A stretch of DNA of 64,000 nt from Mesobaculum littorinae (GTDB taxonomy: Bacteria; Pseudomonadota; Alphaproteobacteria; Rhodobacterales; Rhodobacteraceae). Positions 16,484-24,414 of this stretch are shown piece after piece; within the stretch, counting starts at the first letter, position 1, and each line of letters starts with the position of its first letter. Under the pieces are notes generated by a model that searched no databases, was not told the origin of the DNA, and saw nothing but the letters and a program-made list of their open reading frames with translations. A program made the position numbers and the translations under genes. The stretch covers positions 744,001 to 808,000 of the forward strand of contig NZ_RQXX01000002.1 of assembly GCF_004011175.1 (NCBI RefSeq). The letters are read 5' to 3'.

Positions 16484-17344
16484 TCAGACCCTCCCCATCA
16501 GGCCCTGCGGCCGAGCCGCGAGAAGCGCGATGACGATGCCGTAGAAGGCGAGGGTGGCGAGGTCGGGGACGAGGTAGCGGGCCGCCGTTTCGATCACGCC
16601 AAGCCCGAGGGCGGCCGCGAAGGAGCCGGCTATCGAGCCCATGCCGCCTACCGCGACGACGATCAGGAACAGCACCATGTACCGAAGGGGGTAGTAGGCG
16701 TCGATCGGCAGAAGCTCGGCCCCGAAGATGCCACCGAGTGCCGCCAACGCGGCACCGAGAGCGAAGGTCACCATGTAGATCAGGCCGGTGTCGATCCCGT
16801 GCGCCGACGCGGTCGCGCGGTTGTCGACGGCCGCCCGCAGACGGATGCCGAAGCGCGTGCGCTCGAGCAGGAGCCAGAGCCCGGCGATCACCGCGAGCCC
16901 GAGGGCGATGACCGCCAGCCGGTGCGCGGGCAGGGTGCGGAAGCCGAGATCGACCGGCGCGCGGAGCGCGGGCGGCAGGTCGATCGCCAGAAGCGTCGAG
17001 CCCTGCCAGAGGTTGACGCTCGCGATCATGAGGAAGGTCAGTCCGATGGTCGCCAGCACCTGCTGCAATTCCCCGAACCCGTAGATCCGGCGATAGAGCA
17101 CACGCTCGAGCGGCAGCGCGATGGCGACGGTCCCGGCGATGGCGAGGGTCGCCGCGATCCAGAACGGCAGGCCGACCTCGCGGCCCAGCCAGTGGGCGAG
17201 CGCGCCGCCGATCAGGGCGAACCCTCCGTGGGCGAGGTTGATGACGCGCATCAGGCCCATGGTCACCGACAGGCCGACGGCGATCATGAAGAGGATCATG
17301 CCGTAGGCAACGCCGTCGACGGCGATGTTCAGAAAAAGATCCAT
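16484..17344 (-). CDS. livH: ABC transporter permease, branched-chain type (LivH)
   Basis: A 286-residue inner-membrane permease. LivH hallmarks are VTMGLMRVINLAHGGF near the N-terminus, the LRAAVDNRATASAHGID coupling region and VAVGGMGSIAGSFAAA near the C-terminus. It lies 55 bases after the binding-protein gene within the same minus-strand operon. Confidence 0.9.
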   Translation of the reverse strand: MDLFLNIAVDGVAYGMILFMIAVGLSVTMGLMRVINLAHGGFALIGGALAHWLGREVGLPFWIAATLAIAGTVAIALPLERVLYRRIYGFGELQQVLATIGLTFLMIASVNLWQGSTLLAIDLPPALRAPVDLGFRTLPAHRLAVIALGLAVIAGLWLLLERTRFGIRLRAAVDNRATASAHGIDTGLIYMVTFALGAALAALGGIFGAELLPIDAYYPLRYMVLFLIVVAVGGMGSIAGSFAAALGLGVIETAARYLVPDLATLAFYGIVIALLAARPQGLMGRV

Positions 17345-17399
17345 GTCCGCTCCGGATTGGCGGGTGGTCGAGCCGGCGGGCGGCCGGCCCGACAGGGGG

Positions 17400-18566
17400 T
17401 CAGCGGTCCCAGCCCAGGTCGCCGACGGTGGCGATCATGCCCTTCTCGGCGTTCTCGAGCATGCCGGTCTCGGCGTTGCGCTCGACCTCGCGGATATAGA
17501 CGTTCTGCACGACCGTCCGTGTCTCCGGGTCCATCGTCAGCGGCCCGCGCGGGCTTTCCCATTCCAGCCCCAGCGCGGATTCGACCGCCGCCGGCCCGTC
17601 GCTGCCCGCAGCTTCGACCATGTGATAGATCAGGTGCACGCCGTCATAGGCGCCCACCATGGCCCAGTTGGCCACCGCGTCGGGGTGATCCTCGCGCAGC
17701 GCCGCCAGGAATTCGCGGTTGGCATCGGTATCGTGCGCCTCGGAATAGTGATAGGCCGTGGTCAGCCCGATCGCCTGATCGCCCAGGGCCTGGAGGTTCG
17801 ACTCCTCGGTCTCGGCGGTGCCGAGAAAGCGGATGCCGGCGTCGCGCAGGCCGTTCTCGTTATAGGTCTTGGTATAGGTGAAGGTCGGGGGACCGCCCGG
17901 CAGGAAGGCGAAGACGGCATCAGGCGCGGCGTCGCGCACGCTTTGCAGAAACGGCGTGAAATCGGTCGTCGACAGCGGCATGCGGATGCTGTCCATCACC
18001 TCGCCGCCCTTCTCCTCAAAAGCCGCGCGAAAGGCGTTCTCGGCGTCGATACCGGGGCCGTAATCGGCGACCGTGGTGATCGCGGTGCGGATGCCCTGAT
18101 CATAGGCCCAGTCGGCCAGCGGCTCGGACACCTGCCAAAGCGTGTAGCTGGTGCGCAGGAAGAACTCGCTCTCGCGGTTGATGGACGAGGTCGCGGCGTT
18201 GAAGATCACTGTCGGCGTCTGCGACTGTTCGATCAAGGGGGCGACGGCCAGCGCGTTCGGCGTGAAGGTGAAGCCGGCCAGGTAGTCGACCTTTTCACGG
18301 ATCAGAAGCTCCTGCGCCAAGGCCCGCGCCTGGTCCGGGTTCGGCCCGCCGACATCCTTGAAGACGAACTCGATCTCGTGCTCGCCCACGCTGGTGCCGT
18401 GCTGAGCCTGGTAGGTCTCGATAGCTTGCTGGTACTGCGTTCCATAAAGCGCGAACGGCCCCGAGAAGGGCGCGATCACGCCCACACGGATCGTGTCGGC
18501 ATGCGCCGTCGAGAACGCAAGTGCAGAGACCGCAGCGCCGAGCGCCAGGGTGCCTTTGATCTTCAT
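17400..18566 (-). CDS. Periplasmic substrate-binding protein of the LivK/aromatic-acid type
   Basis: A 388-residue type I periplasmic binding protein with a Sec signal peptide ending at about residue 23 (AFSTAHA, then DTIRVGVIAPFSGPFALYG). First gene of the operon, following a promoter with paired operator candidates. Homologous proteins in Rhodopseudomonas bind benzoate derivatives, and the downstream CYP199A-like P450 makes a para-substituted benzoate or related aromatic acid the best guess for the ligand. Sequence alone does not fix the ligand. Confidence 0.87.
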   Translation of the reverse strand: MKIKGTLALGAAVSALAFSTAHADTIRVGVIAPFSGPFALYGTQYQQAIETYQAQHGTSVGEHEIEFVFKDVGGPNPDQARALAQELLIREKVDYLAGFTFTPNALAVAPLIEQSQTPTVIFNAATSSINRESEFFLRTSYTLWQVSEPLADWAYDQGIRTAITTVADYGPGIDAENAFRAAFEEKGGEVMDSIRMPLSTTDFTPFLQSVRDAAPDAVFAFLPGGPPTFTYTKTYNENGLRDAGIRFLGTAETEESNLQALGDQAIGLTTAYHYSEAHDTDANREFLAALREDHPDAVANWAMVGAYDGVHLIYHMVEAAGSDGPAAVESALGLEWESPRGPLTMDPETRTVVQNVYIREVERNAETGMLENAEKGMIATVGDLGWDR

Positions 18567-18605
18567 GTGATCCTCCCTTGGAAGACGACCCCTCCCCGGG
18601 TCGCC

Positions 18606-18661
18606 AGTTGAATCATCAACTCATGGCAGTATTCGCATCAAGACTTGATATGTCAACTCAT
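18606..18661 (-). promoter_or_regulatory. Promoter of the P450/ABC operon with two matching palindromic operators
   Basis: On the minus strand a consensus -35 TTGACA (18656-18651) is followed after 17 bases by a -10-like AATACT (18633-18628). Two copies of ATGAGTTGA-N4-TCAA lie at 18661-18645 and 18624-18608, 37 bases apart. The first covers the -35 and the second covers the expected transcription start. A third short palindrome TCAAGACTTGA (18638-18648) lies between them. TTGA-N4-TCAA symmetry is typical of MarR-family sites, and marR is the last gene of this operon. Confidence 0.7.
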
Positions 18662-18726
18662 CTTCCTCCATTCTGGTTGGTGGGCACGCAGCCCCGGTTT
18701 TCGGGGCGGTGCCGGAGGAGGAGATC

Positions 18727-19203
18727 ATGTCGGATATCCACGAAGGACGATGCCTTTGCGGCGAGCTCAGCTACAGCGTCACCGGTGAACCCGCGCGGGT
18801 GATCGTGTGCCACTGCCGCTTCTGCCAACGTGCGACGGGGTCGACCGGAATGGTCGACGCGATCTTCCCTGAGGCGACTTTCGTTCAGCGGACCGGCACG
18901 CCGCTCGTACACCGGCACCTGTCCCAGGGCAGTGGCAAAGAGGTGCGGGTCCACTTCTGCGGCAGGTGCGGCGGGCGCACGCATTTGACCTTTGACGCCA
19001 TTCCGGGCGTCGTCGGCATCTATGCCGGCACGTTCGACGACCCACACTGGTTCGACCGCTCCGGGGCGCCGCACATCTTCGCGGACGAGGCCCCGCCTGG
19101 AACGTTTTTTCCTGCGGATACTGATATCTTCCCGAAGGGTCTTCGAGAGAGCGATGGAAGTCCGGCAACCGCACAGCGCTATGCGGCCCCGGTCCGGTCG
19201 TGA
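18727..19203 (+). CDS. GFA family (glutathione-dependent formaldehyde-activating-like) protein
   Basis: A 158-residue zinc protein of the CENP-V/GFA family: Cys9/Cys11 (RCLCGEL), Cys28/Cys30/Cys33 (CHCRFC) and Cys78/Cys81 (FCGRCGG). The family was named for the enzyme proposed to speed formation of S-hydroxymethylglutathione, though many members have other or unknown roles. It is transcribed divergently from the P450 operon and shares its control region. O-demethylation by a CYP199A-type enzyme releases formaldehyde, so a detoxifying role is plausible here. Start 18727 has a strong GGAGGAG ribosome site. Confidence 0.8.
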   Translation: MSDIHEGRCLCGELSYSVTGEPARVIVCHCRFCQRATGSTGMVDAIFPEATFVQRTGTPLVHRHLSQGSGKEVRVHFCGRCGGRTHLTFDAIPGVVGIYAGTFDDPHWFDRSGAPHIFADEAPPGTFFPADTDIFPKGLRESDGSPATAQRYAAPVRS

Positions 19204-19658
19204 CGACGTAGCAGGCGTGCAAGGAGCATTGGTCAACGTCCCGATTTCTCAACAGCGCGCGTGCCTTAGGTCTGCCAAGGCTCGGCATGATCCGCGTCGG
19301 GAAGCCGGTCCTTCAGGTTCACCCCCTCGTCGAAAAGCACGACGAGATGGCGTGCGGAGCTGCCGCGAAAAGTGTCCGGTCCTCGCGCTGCCCTAAGCTG
19401 ACGCGCAGCCCGACTGGGTACGGGGCAGGGGCATGGCGCTCGGCATCGTCGTAAAGCTCCTCCTCGACCTGGAGGACAATCCCGGCGCGGCGGCGCGACT
19501 CAGCCGGATGCGGCAGGGGGTCCTGATCGGCACGCGCTACACCGCGCGCCTCTCGCTCGCCGAGATCCGCCTCGCGATCCTCGTCCGGCGGGGCCGATCG
19601 GGCGACCCGAGGATGCCCTTCAAGTCGGAGATGATTGACACCTTATCAGAGTGGTGCG
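19204..19658. other. Spacer between the two catabolic modules, possible gene remnants
   Basis: About 450 bases between the GFA gene and the convergent lacI-type gene. A 79-codon open frame (19433-19672 plus) runs into the lacI 3' end. On the minus strand a short frame ending near 19269 reads RHLVVLFDEGVNLKDRL before a stop. Neither matches a family I recognise or has a clear start. The stretch looks like a remnant junction. Confidence 0.4.
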
Positions 19659-19672
19659 TCACGACTCCTTGA
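19433..19672 (+). CDS. Small hypothetical open frame, doubtful
   Basis: Encodes 79 residues (MALGIVVKLLLDLEDNPGAA and so on; later RYTARLSLAEIRLAILVRRG). There is no strong ribosome site before the ATG (GGGGCAGGGGC only), it overlaps the lacI-type gene tail by 14 bases, and I recognise no domain. It could be an old fragment or non-coding. Confidence 0.2.
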   Translation: MALGIVVKLLLDLEDNPGAAARLSRMRQGVLIGTRYTARLSLAEIRLAILVRRGRSGDPRMPFKSEMIDTLSEWCVTTP

Positions 19673-20717
19673 CGGCAATCTCCTCTCGTGTCGTGCCCCG
19701 CCAGGCGACCTCGAAGCCGATATCTTCGCATCCACCGCCAGCGACGCGACCCGCGTCTTTCAGTTCGATCAGGCGATCGACCGCAAGCCATCCCATCCTG
19801 TACCGGTCGATGCTAACGGTGCTGATTGGTGGGTTCATTTCCTGGAGAAGATCCATGCCGTTGAACCCGCAGATCCCGAAGGTGTCCGGCACCCTGATAC
19901 CGCGGCGCTGGCATTCGAGCGCGGCGCCGAGCGCGATGTCGTCGTTGTTGGTGAAGACCGCGTCGGTCTCAGGGTGACGCGCGAGGAGGTCCGTCAGGAG
20001 GTCCGCTCCAATCCGCGCCGATGAAGGCTGGAGCGAGGTCGAAACGCGGTCGGCCTCCCCGACGTCTGCCACGGCGCGGCGATATCCTTCCATGCGCTTC
20101 TGCGAGCGTCTGTCCATTCGGGCGCCGAGAAATCCGACATGTCGATACCCTTGCCGATGCAGTCCCGAGACGGCTTCAGTCGCAGCCCGTTCGTGGTTGA
20201 GCCCGACCGCGAGGTCGATGACGTCGATGTCGATGTCCATGATCTGGACGACCCGGCACGCGGCCTCGCGCAGAAGATCGGCCGACGCCATCGTCTGCTC
20301 GCCCCCCGCCACGATAAGCCCCGTCGGGTTCTGCTGAAGAAAGACCCTGATCAGCTTTTCTTCCTCAAAAGGGCTGTAGCGATGGTTGCCGATCTGAAGG
20401 GTATGCGGCGTCCCGCTCACCCGGTCGAAGGCGCCATTGACCACGTCGAGATAGACGTTGTTGCTGAGCGACGGCAGCAAAAGACCGATGACGTCCGTGC
20501 GACGGGAGGCGAGGGCGGAGGCCGCGAGGTTCGGCACGTAGCCAAGACGCGTCACGGCCGTCATGACGCGTTCGCGAACGTCGTCGGACACGAGATCGGG
20601 GTGCCTGAAACAACGCGATACCGTGATCGCGCTAACACCCGATTCGCGCGCAACATCCTTGAGAGTTGGCGCTTTTGAATTTTTCTTTCCAGATTTATCA
20701 TTGTCTTGTCTTCGCAT
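19659..20717 (-). CDS. LacI/GalR family regulator, gluconate (GntR)-like
   Basis: A 352-residue repressor: HTH TLKDVARESGVSAITVSRCF (residues 18-37), hinge YVPNLAASALASRRTD, then a periplasmic-binding-like sugar domain (GLLLPSLSNNVYLDVV, FTNNDDIALGAALECQRRG, STVSIDRYRMG). Its sequence and position, divergent from gluconokinase, resemble GntR of gluconate operons. It probably represses gntK-dctP-dctQM-idnO and itself until gluconate or a phosphorylated product binds. The start at 20717 (MRRQDNDKSG) is the last plausible ATG before the HTH; the ribosome site is weak. Confidence 0.86.
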   Translation of the reverse strand: MRRQDNDKSGKKNSKAPTLKDVARESGVSAITVSRCFRHPDLVSDDVRERVMTAVTRLGYVPNLAASALASRRTDVIGLLLPSLSNNVYLDVVNGAFDRVSGTPHTLQIGNHRYSPFEEEKLIRVFLQQNPTGLIVAGGEQTMASADLLREAACRVVQIMDIDIDVIDLAVGLNHERAATEAVSGLHRQGYRHVGFLGARMDRRSQKRMEGYRRAVADVGEADRVSTSLQPSSARIGADLLTDLLARHPETDAVFTNNDDIALGAALECQRRGIRVPDTFGICGFNGMDLLQEMNPPISTVSIDRYRMGWLAVDRLIELKDAGRVAGGGCEDIGFEVAWRGTTREEIAVKES

Positions 20718-20746
20718 CCTGCAACAATATCCATCTCTGGTTGTAA

Positions 20747-20762
20747 ATGACAGCGCAATCAT
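20747..20762. promoter_or_regulatory. LacI-type operator candidate between lacI and gntK
   Basis: The 16-bp element ATGACAGCGCAATCAT is symmetric at 12 of 16 positions (ATGA-N2-GCGC-N2-TCAT) and is centred on a CG step, the usual geometry of LacI-family operators. It lies 30 bases upstream of the regulator start and 73 bases upstream of the proposed gntK start, so one site could control both directions. Confidence 0.5.
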
Positions 20763-20834
20763 ACACGCTGGGACGAAATCGAGTTTGAAATCAGCTTTCG
20801 CTCGAACGTCGAAACGATCTCGGGAGACGAGGCT

Positions 20835-21374
20835 CTGCAACAGCATAATGCGATCCTCGTCATGGGGCCGAGCGGTGCCGGAAAGAGCACGTTCGCTTCG
20901 GGTCTGGCGGTGGCGCTTGGCGCCCTCTTCATCGAGGGCGACGATCACCATCCTCCGGCAAATCGCGCTTCCATGGTCGCAGGGCGCCCTCTTGATGACG
21001 AGATGCGCAAGCCCTGGCTCGCGGCACTGGGCGCGGAAGTTCGATCGGCCCGGAGGGACAGGGACGTGGTGTTCGCCTGTTCCGCTCTGAAGCGGGCCTA
21101 CCGTCGGATTTTGCATGATGCGGCGGGCCCGTTCGAGACCGTCTTCCTGACGTGTCCGACGACCGTGATCGCGGAGCGGATGACGAGGCGAGAGCACTTC
21201 ATGCCGCCCGGCCTGCTTGAAAGCCAGATCGCGGCGCTCGAGCCGCCGACAGCGGACGAGGGGGCCCTGACGTTCGACGTCTCAGGCCCCAGGGAGGAAA
21301 TCCTTTCGCGGATCGTCGCGGAGGTAGGGCAGCGCCTCGACGCAGGCTGCCTTCAGAAAACCCGGACGTCCTGA
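20835..21374 (+). CDS. gntK: Gluconokinase, probable CTG start
   Basis: Phosphorylates D-gluconate to 6-phosphogluconate for the Entner-Doudoroff or pentose phosphate pathway. It has a P-loop MGPSGAGKST, GDDHHPPANRASMVAGRPL, RKPWLAALG, CSALKRAYRR and GLLESQIAALEPP, all typical of the GntK family. The first ATG in frame (20862) would begin at the P-loop itself and delete the preceding beta strand, NAILV, which is encoded just upstream. No ATG, GTG or TTG exists between it and the upstream stop at 20748. A CTG at 20835 with GGGAG eight bases before it gives MQQHNAILVMGPSG and 179 residues, close to E. coli GntK (175). Confidence 0.82.
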   Translation: MQQHNAILVMGPSGAGKSTFASGLAVALGALFIEGDDHHPPANRASMVAGRPLDDEMRKPWLAALGAEVRSARRDRDVVFACSALKRAYRRILHDAAGPFETVFLTCPTTVIAERMTRREHFMPPGLLESQIAALEPPTADEGALTFDVSGPREEILSRIVAEVGQRLDAGCLQKTRTS

Positions 21375-21413
21375 CGACGTACCGGGGCCAAGCCAAGTTC
21401 CAGGGAGGAACAC

Positions 21414-22394
21414 ATGAAGACGACATCCATCGCCCTTACGGGTGCTATCCTCGTTGCCGCCGGCGCTGCCGGTGCGCAGGACTACACCGCGCGGCTTTCG
21501 CTCGACGTGCCTGAGGACAATCCGAAATACGCAGCCGCCGAGATCTTCGCCGACGCGGTCTCCGAAAAGACCGACGGCGCGGTCGAGATCCAGCTCTTCG
21601 CCAACTCGCTCCTCGGCGGCGAGGTGGAATCGGCCGAAGGCATCCGTCTCGGTTCGATCCAGGCCGGCATCATCACCTCGTCGGTGCTTGCCCAGTGGGT
21701 CCCCGAGGTTCAGGTCCTCGATCTGCCGTTCATCTTCAACAGCGACGAACACGCCATCGCGATGAACGAGCCGCTGACCGAAGCGCTTCAGGACGACTTC
21801 GCCGAAGCGGGCTTTCACCTTCTCGGCTTCACACCGAACGGTGCCCGCGCCGTGATCAGCAAGGAAGAAGTGCGCGTGCCCGCCGACGTCGAGGGCAAGA
21901 AGATGCGCGTCATCCAGAACGACCTGCACGTCGATCTCTGGGAGACGGCAGGCGCCAGCCCGACGCCGATCCCGCACCCCGAGATCTACAACTCGATGCA
22001 GACCGGCGTCGTTGACCTCTTCGACAACACCGCGTCGAACTACTACTCCGAGAGCTGGTACGAGGTCGCGCCCTACTACACCGAGCTGAACCACATCTAC
22101 GCCATCGGCAGCTGGGTGTTCTCGGAAAGCTGGTGGCAGAACCTGCCGGAAGAGCACCGCGCGGCCATCGAGGAAGCGGCCGCCGAGGCGCAGTCGCAGC
22201 AGCCCGAGCTTCAGGCCAAGCAGGACGAGGAATCGCTCGCCCGGACCGAGGAAGCCGGCTCGACCATCATCACCGACGTGGACCGCGAGGCCTGGATCGA
22301 GGTGATGCAGCCGGTGCGTGACGAGTACGCCGAAAGCATCCCCGGCGCCGAAGAGCTGCTCGGCATCATCGCCGACGCCGACCCGGACGCCTGA
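21414..22394 (+). CDS. TRAP transporter periplasmic solute-binding protein (DctP family)
   Basis: A 326-residue exported binding protein with a signal peptide ending near residue 22 (GAAGAQ, then DYTARLSLD). DctP-family features are LFANSLLGGEVESAEGIRLG, the ligand-arginine region EGKKMRVIQND and ALQ-type helices near the C-terminus. It has a strong ribosome site (CAGGGAGGA) and lies 39 bases after gntK. Context with gluconokinase and gluconate 5-dehydrogenase suggests it binds gluconate, 5-ketogluconate or a related sugar acid. Confidence 0.9.
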   Translation: MKTTSIALTGAILVAAGAAGAQDYTARLSLDVPEDNPKYAAAEIFADAVSEKTDGAVEIQLFANSLLGGEVESAEGIRLGSIQAGIITSSVLAQWVPEVQVLDLPFIFNSDEHAIAMNEPLTEALQDDFAEAGFHLLGFTPNGARAVISKEEVRVPADVEGKKMRVIQNDLHVDLWETAGASPTPIPHPEIYNSMQTGVVDLFDNTASNYYSESWYEVAPYYTELNHIYAIGSWVFSESWWQNLPEEHRAAIEEAAAEAQSQQPELQAKQDEESLARTEEAGSTIITDVDREAWIEVMQPVRDEYAESIPGAEELLGIIADADPDA

Positions 22395-22466
22395 GGCACG
22401 GGACGGCACGCGGACCGGGGGCGCACGCCCCCGGTCTTCGTCATGCGACAAGGGGGGAGGAGCGAG

Positions 22467-24383
22467 ATGGCAGAGGAAAGCGGACAGGGGGAATTCCCCG
22501 AATCCGGGGGCGAGGCGCATGTCGATCCGCGCACCGGGCCGGCCTGGCTGGCCGCCCTCGGACGGCTGCACTTCGGTCTCGACTGGATCACGTCGACGGC
22601 CGTTTTCGTTATCCTTTGTGTCATGTCGCTGGTCGTCCTGACCGGGGTGATCACGCGCTATGTCTTCAACGACGCGCTGTCGTGGAGCGAGGAGTTCGCG
22701 CTCTGGTCCTTCACCTGGATCATCTTCCTCGGCGCCGCGGTCGGGATCGGACGGATCGGCCACGTCTCGATGTCGCTGCTCGCCGAGATGACGGAGGGAA
22801 GGACGCGCCATGCGCTCGACCTCCTGCGCGACGCGGCGATCTTTCTCAGCCTGATCGCCTTCGCGACGAAGGGCATGGTTCTCGTCGAAACCGTGGGCGG
22901 CACCAGTCCCAGCCTGCATTGGCCCAACCCGTTGCGATACTCCGTGATCCCGGCCTCCGGCGTGATCGGGGCGCTGCTGCTTCTGACGAACGACACGGAA
23001 GATGTCCGCGTCTTCATGCGCCGCATGGCTGCGCTGATCCTGGCGGGCATCACCTATGTCATCCTTGAAGCGGTCGCACCGCTGCCGGTGATCTCGGGGT
23101 GGTCGCAGAGCTCGGTCATGCTCGGGGCCTTCTTCGTGCTCATGCTGATCGGCACGCCGATCTCGTTCTGCCTGATCGGCAGCGTCCTTTTCACGACATG
23201 GACCGGCGGCCTTCTTCCCGCCCAGGCCGTGCTGCAGAATGCCGTGGCGGGGGCGGGCAAGTTCATCCTGCTTGCGATCCCCTTCTTCCTCTCGGCGGGA
23301 TACCTTCTGAACCTCGGTGGGCTCTCGACGCGACTGATCGACTTTGCTGGCAGCCTCGTCGGGCACTTCCGGGGCGGGCTCGCGCACGTCAACGTTCTCA
23401 ACAGTCTCATGCTGGGTGGTGTCTCGGGCTCGACCAGCGCCGACGCGGCGACGACGACGAAGATCATCGTGCCCGAGATGGTCAAACGCGGCTACTCGCC
23501 CGCCTTCTCTTGCGCGATCACCGCGGCCTCGGCTCTCCTGCCGAACGTGGTGCCCCCGGCGATCGCGATGCTGGTCTTCGCCTCCGTGGTCGACGTTTCG
23601 ATCGCGCGGCTCTTTATCGGCGGCGTGGTGCCGGGACTTCTGCTCGCAGCCGCGCTTATGATCACCTCGTACATCATCGCTCGCGTGCGGGGGTATGAGG
23701 CCGCATCCAAGCGGGCCCCGGCATCGAAGATCTGGTCGAGCTTCCTCAGGGCGTTCCCGGTTCTGCTCGTCGTGGTGGTTGTCCTCGGCGGCATCCGCTT
23801 CGGTGTGACGACCGCGACGGAGGCGGGCGTGATGACGCTCTTCTACGTCTTCCTCCTCGGGAAATTCGTTTTCCGGGAATACTCGTGGAAGAGCTTCTTT
23901 CACAACTTCCGGGAATGCGGCGTGGAGGGAGCGACCGTGACCTTTCTGATCGCGGCCTCGGCCCCCTTCGCGTGGGTGCTTATCGCCGACCGGGTGCCGC
24001 AGGACCTCGTCGCGTGGCTGAGCGAGGGCGTCGAAGGGCGGATGGTGATCTTCCTTCTGATGACTGCTTTCCTCCTCGTCATCGGCATGTTCCTCGATCT
24101 CACGCCCGCAATGCTGATCACCGCGCCGCTCTTCATGCCGGTACTGTCGAGCTTCGGGGTCGACCCCGTCCAGGCCGGGATCGTGATGATCATCGCGCTG
24201 CAGCTCGGCGGGGTGACGCCGCCCGTCGGCATCCTCGTCTTCGTCTCTGCCCAGGTCGCCAGGGTCGAACCCGGGCCGATCTTCCGGGCGGCGATCCCGT
24301 TTATCATCGCCACCCTCGTGGTGATCCTGCTTCTGGAAGCGTTCCCGGTCCTGACGACGGGCCTCTGGGACCTCCTCGGCTGA
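22467..24383 (+). CDS. TRAP transporter fused small and large permease (DctQ-DctM)
   Basis: A 638-residue inner-membrane protein joining the four-helix DctQ domain (about residues 35-190, with VLTGVITRYVFNDALSWSEE) to the large DctM domain (from about 215; SGSTSADAATT and PPAIAMLVFASV are typical). Uses a sodium gradient with the DctP protein to import an organic or sugar acid. The start at 22467 follows GGGGAGGAG; an ATG eight codons upstream lacks a site. It lies between dctP and the dehydrogenase in the same operon. QM fusions are known in many TRAP systems. Confidence 0.9.
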   Translation: MAEESGQGEFPESGGEAHVDPRTGPAWLAALGRLHFGLDWITSTAVFVILCVMSLVVLTGVITRYVFNDALSWSEEFALWSFTWIIFLGAAVGIGRIGHVSMSLLAEMTEGRTRHALDLLRDAAIFLSLIAFATKGMVLVETVGGTSPSLHWPNPLRYSVIPASGVIGALLLLTNDTEDVRVFMRRMAALILAGITYVILEAVAPLPVISGWSQSSVMLGAFFVLMLIGTPISFCLIGSVLFTTWTGGLLPAQAVLQNAVAGAGKFILLAIPFFLSAGYLLNLGGLSTRLIDFAGSLVGHFRGGLAHVNVLNSLMLGGVSGSTSADAATTTKIIVPEMVKRGYSPAFSCAITAASALLPNVVPPAIAMLVFASVVDVSIARLFIGGVVPGLLLAAALMITSYIIARVRGYEAASKRAPASKIWSSFLRAFPVLLVVVVVLGGIRFGVTTATEAGVMTLFYVFLLGKFVFREYSWKSFFHNFRECGVEGATVTFLIAASAPFAWVLIADRVPQDLVAWLSEGVEGRMVIFLLMTAFLLVIGMFLDLTPAMLITAPLFMPVLSSFGVDPVQAGIVMIIALQLGGVTPPVGILVFVSAQVARVEPGPIFRAAIPFIIATLVVILLLEAFPVLTTGLWDLLG

Positions 24384-24414
24384 TCCCGCGATCCATCTGA
24401 AAGGACCCATCCAC

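Noticed and set aside
19269-19390. Minus-strand fragment reading RHLVVLFDEGVNLKDRL before a stop
   Set aside because: It looks protein-like, but no start, no continuing frame and no family match could be found; kept only as a note on possible decay.
20862-21374. ATG at 20862 as gntK start
   Set aside because: It would begin at the P-loop and delete the first beta strand encoded upstream; no ribosome site precedes it.
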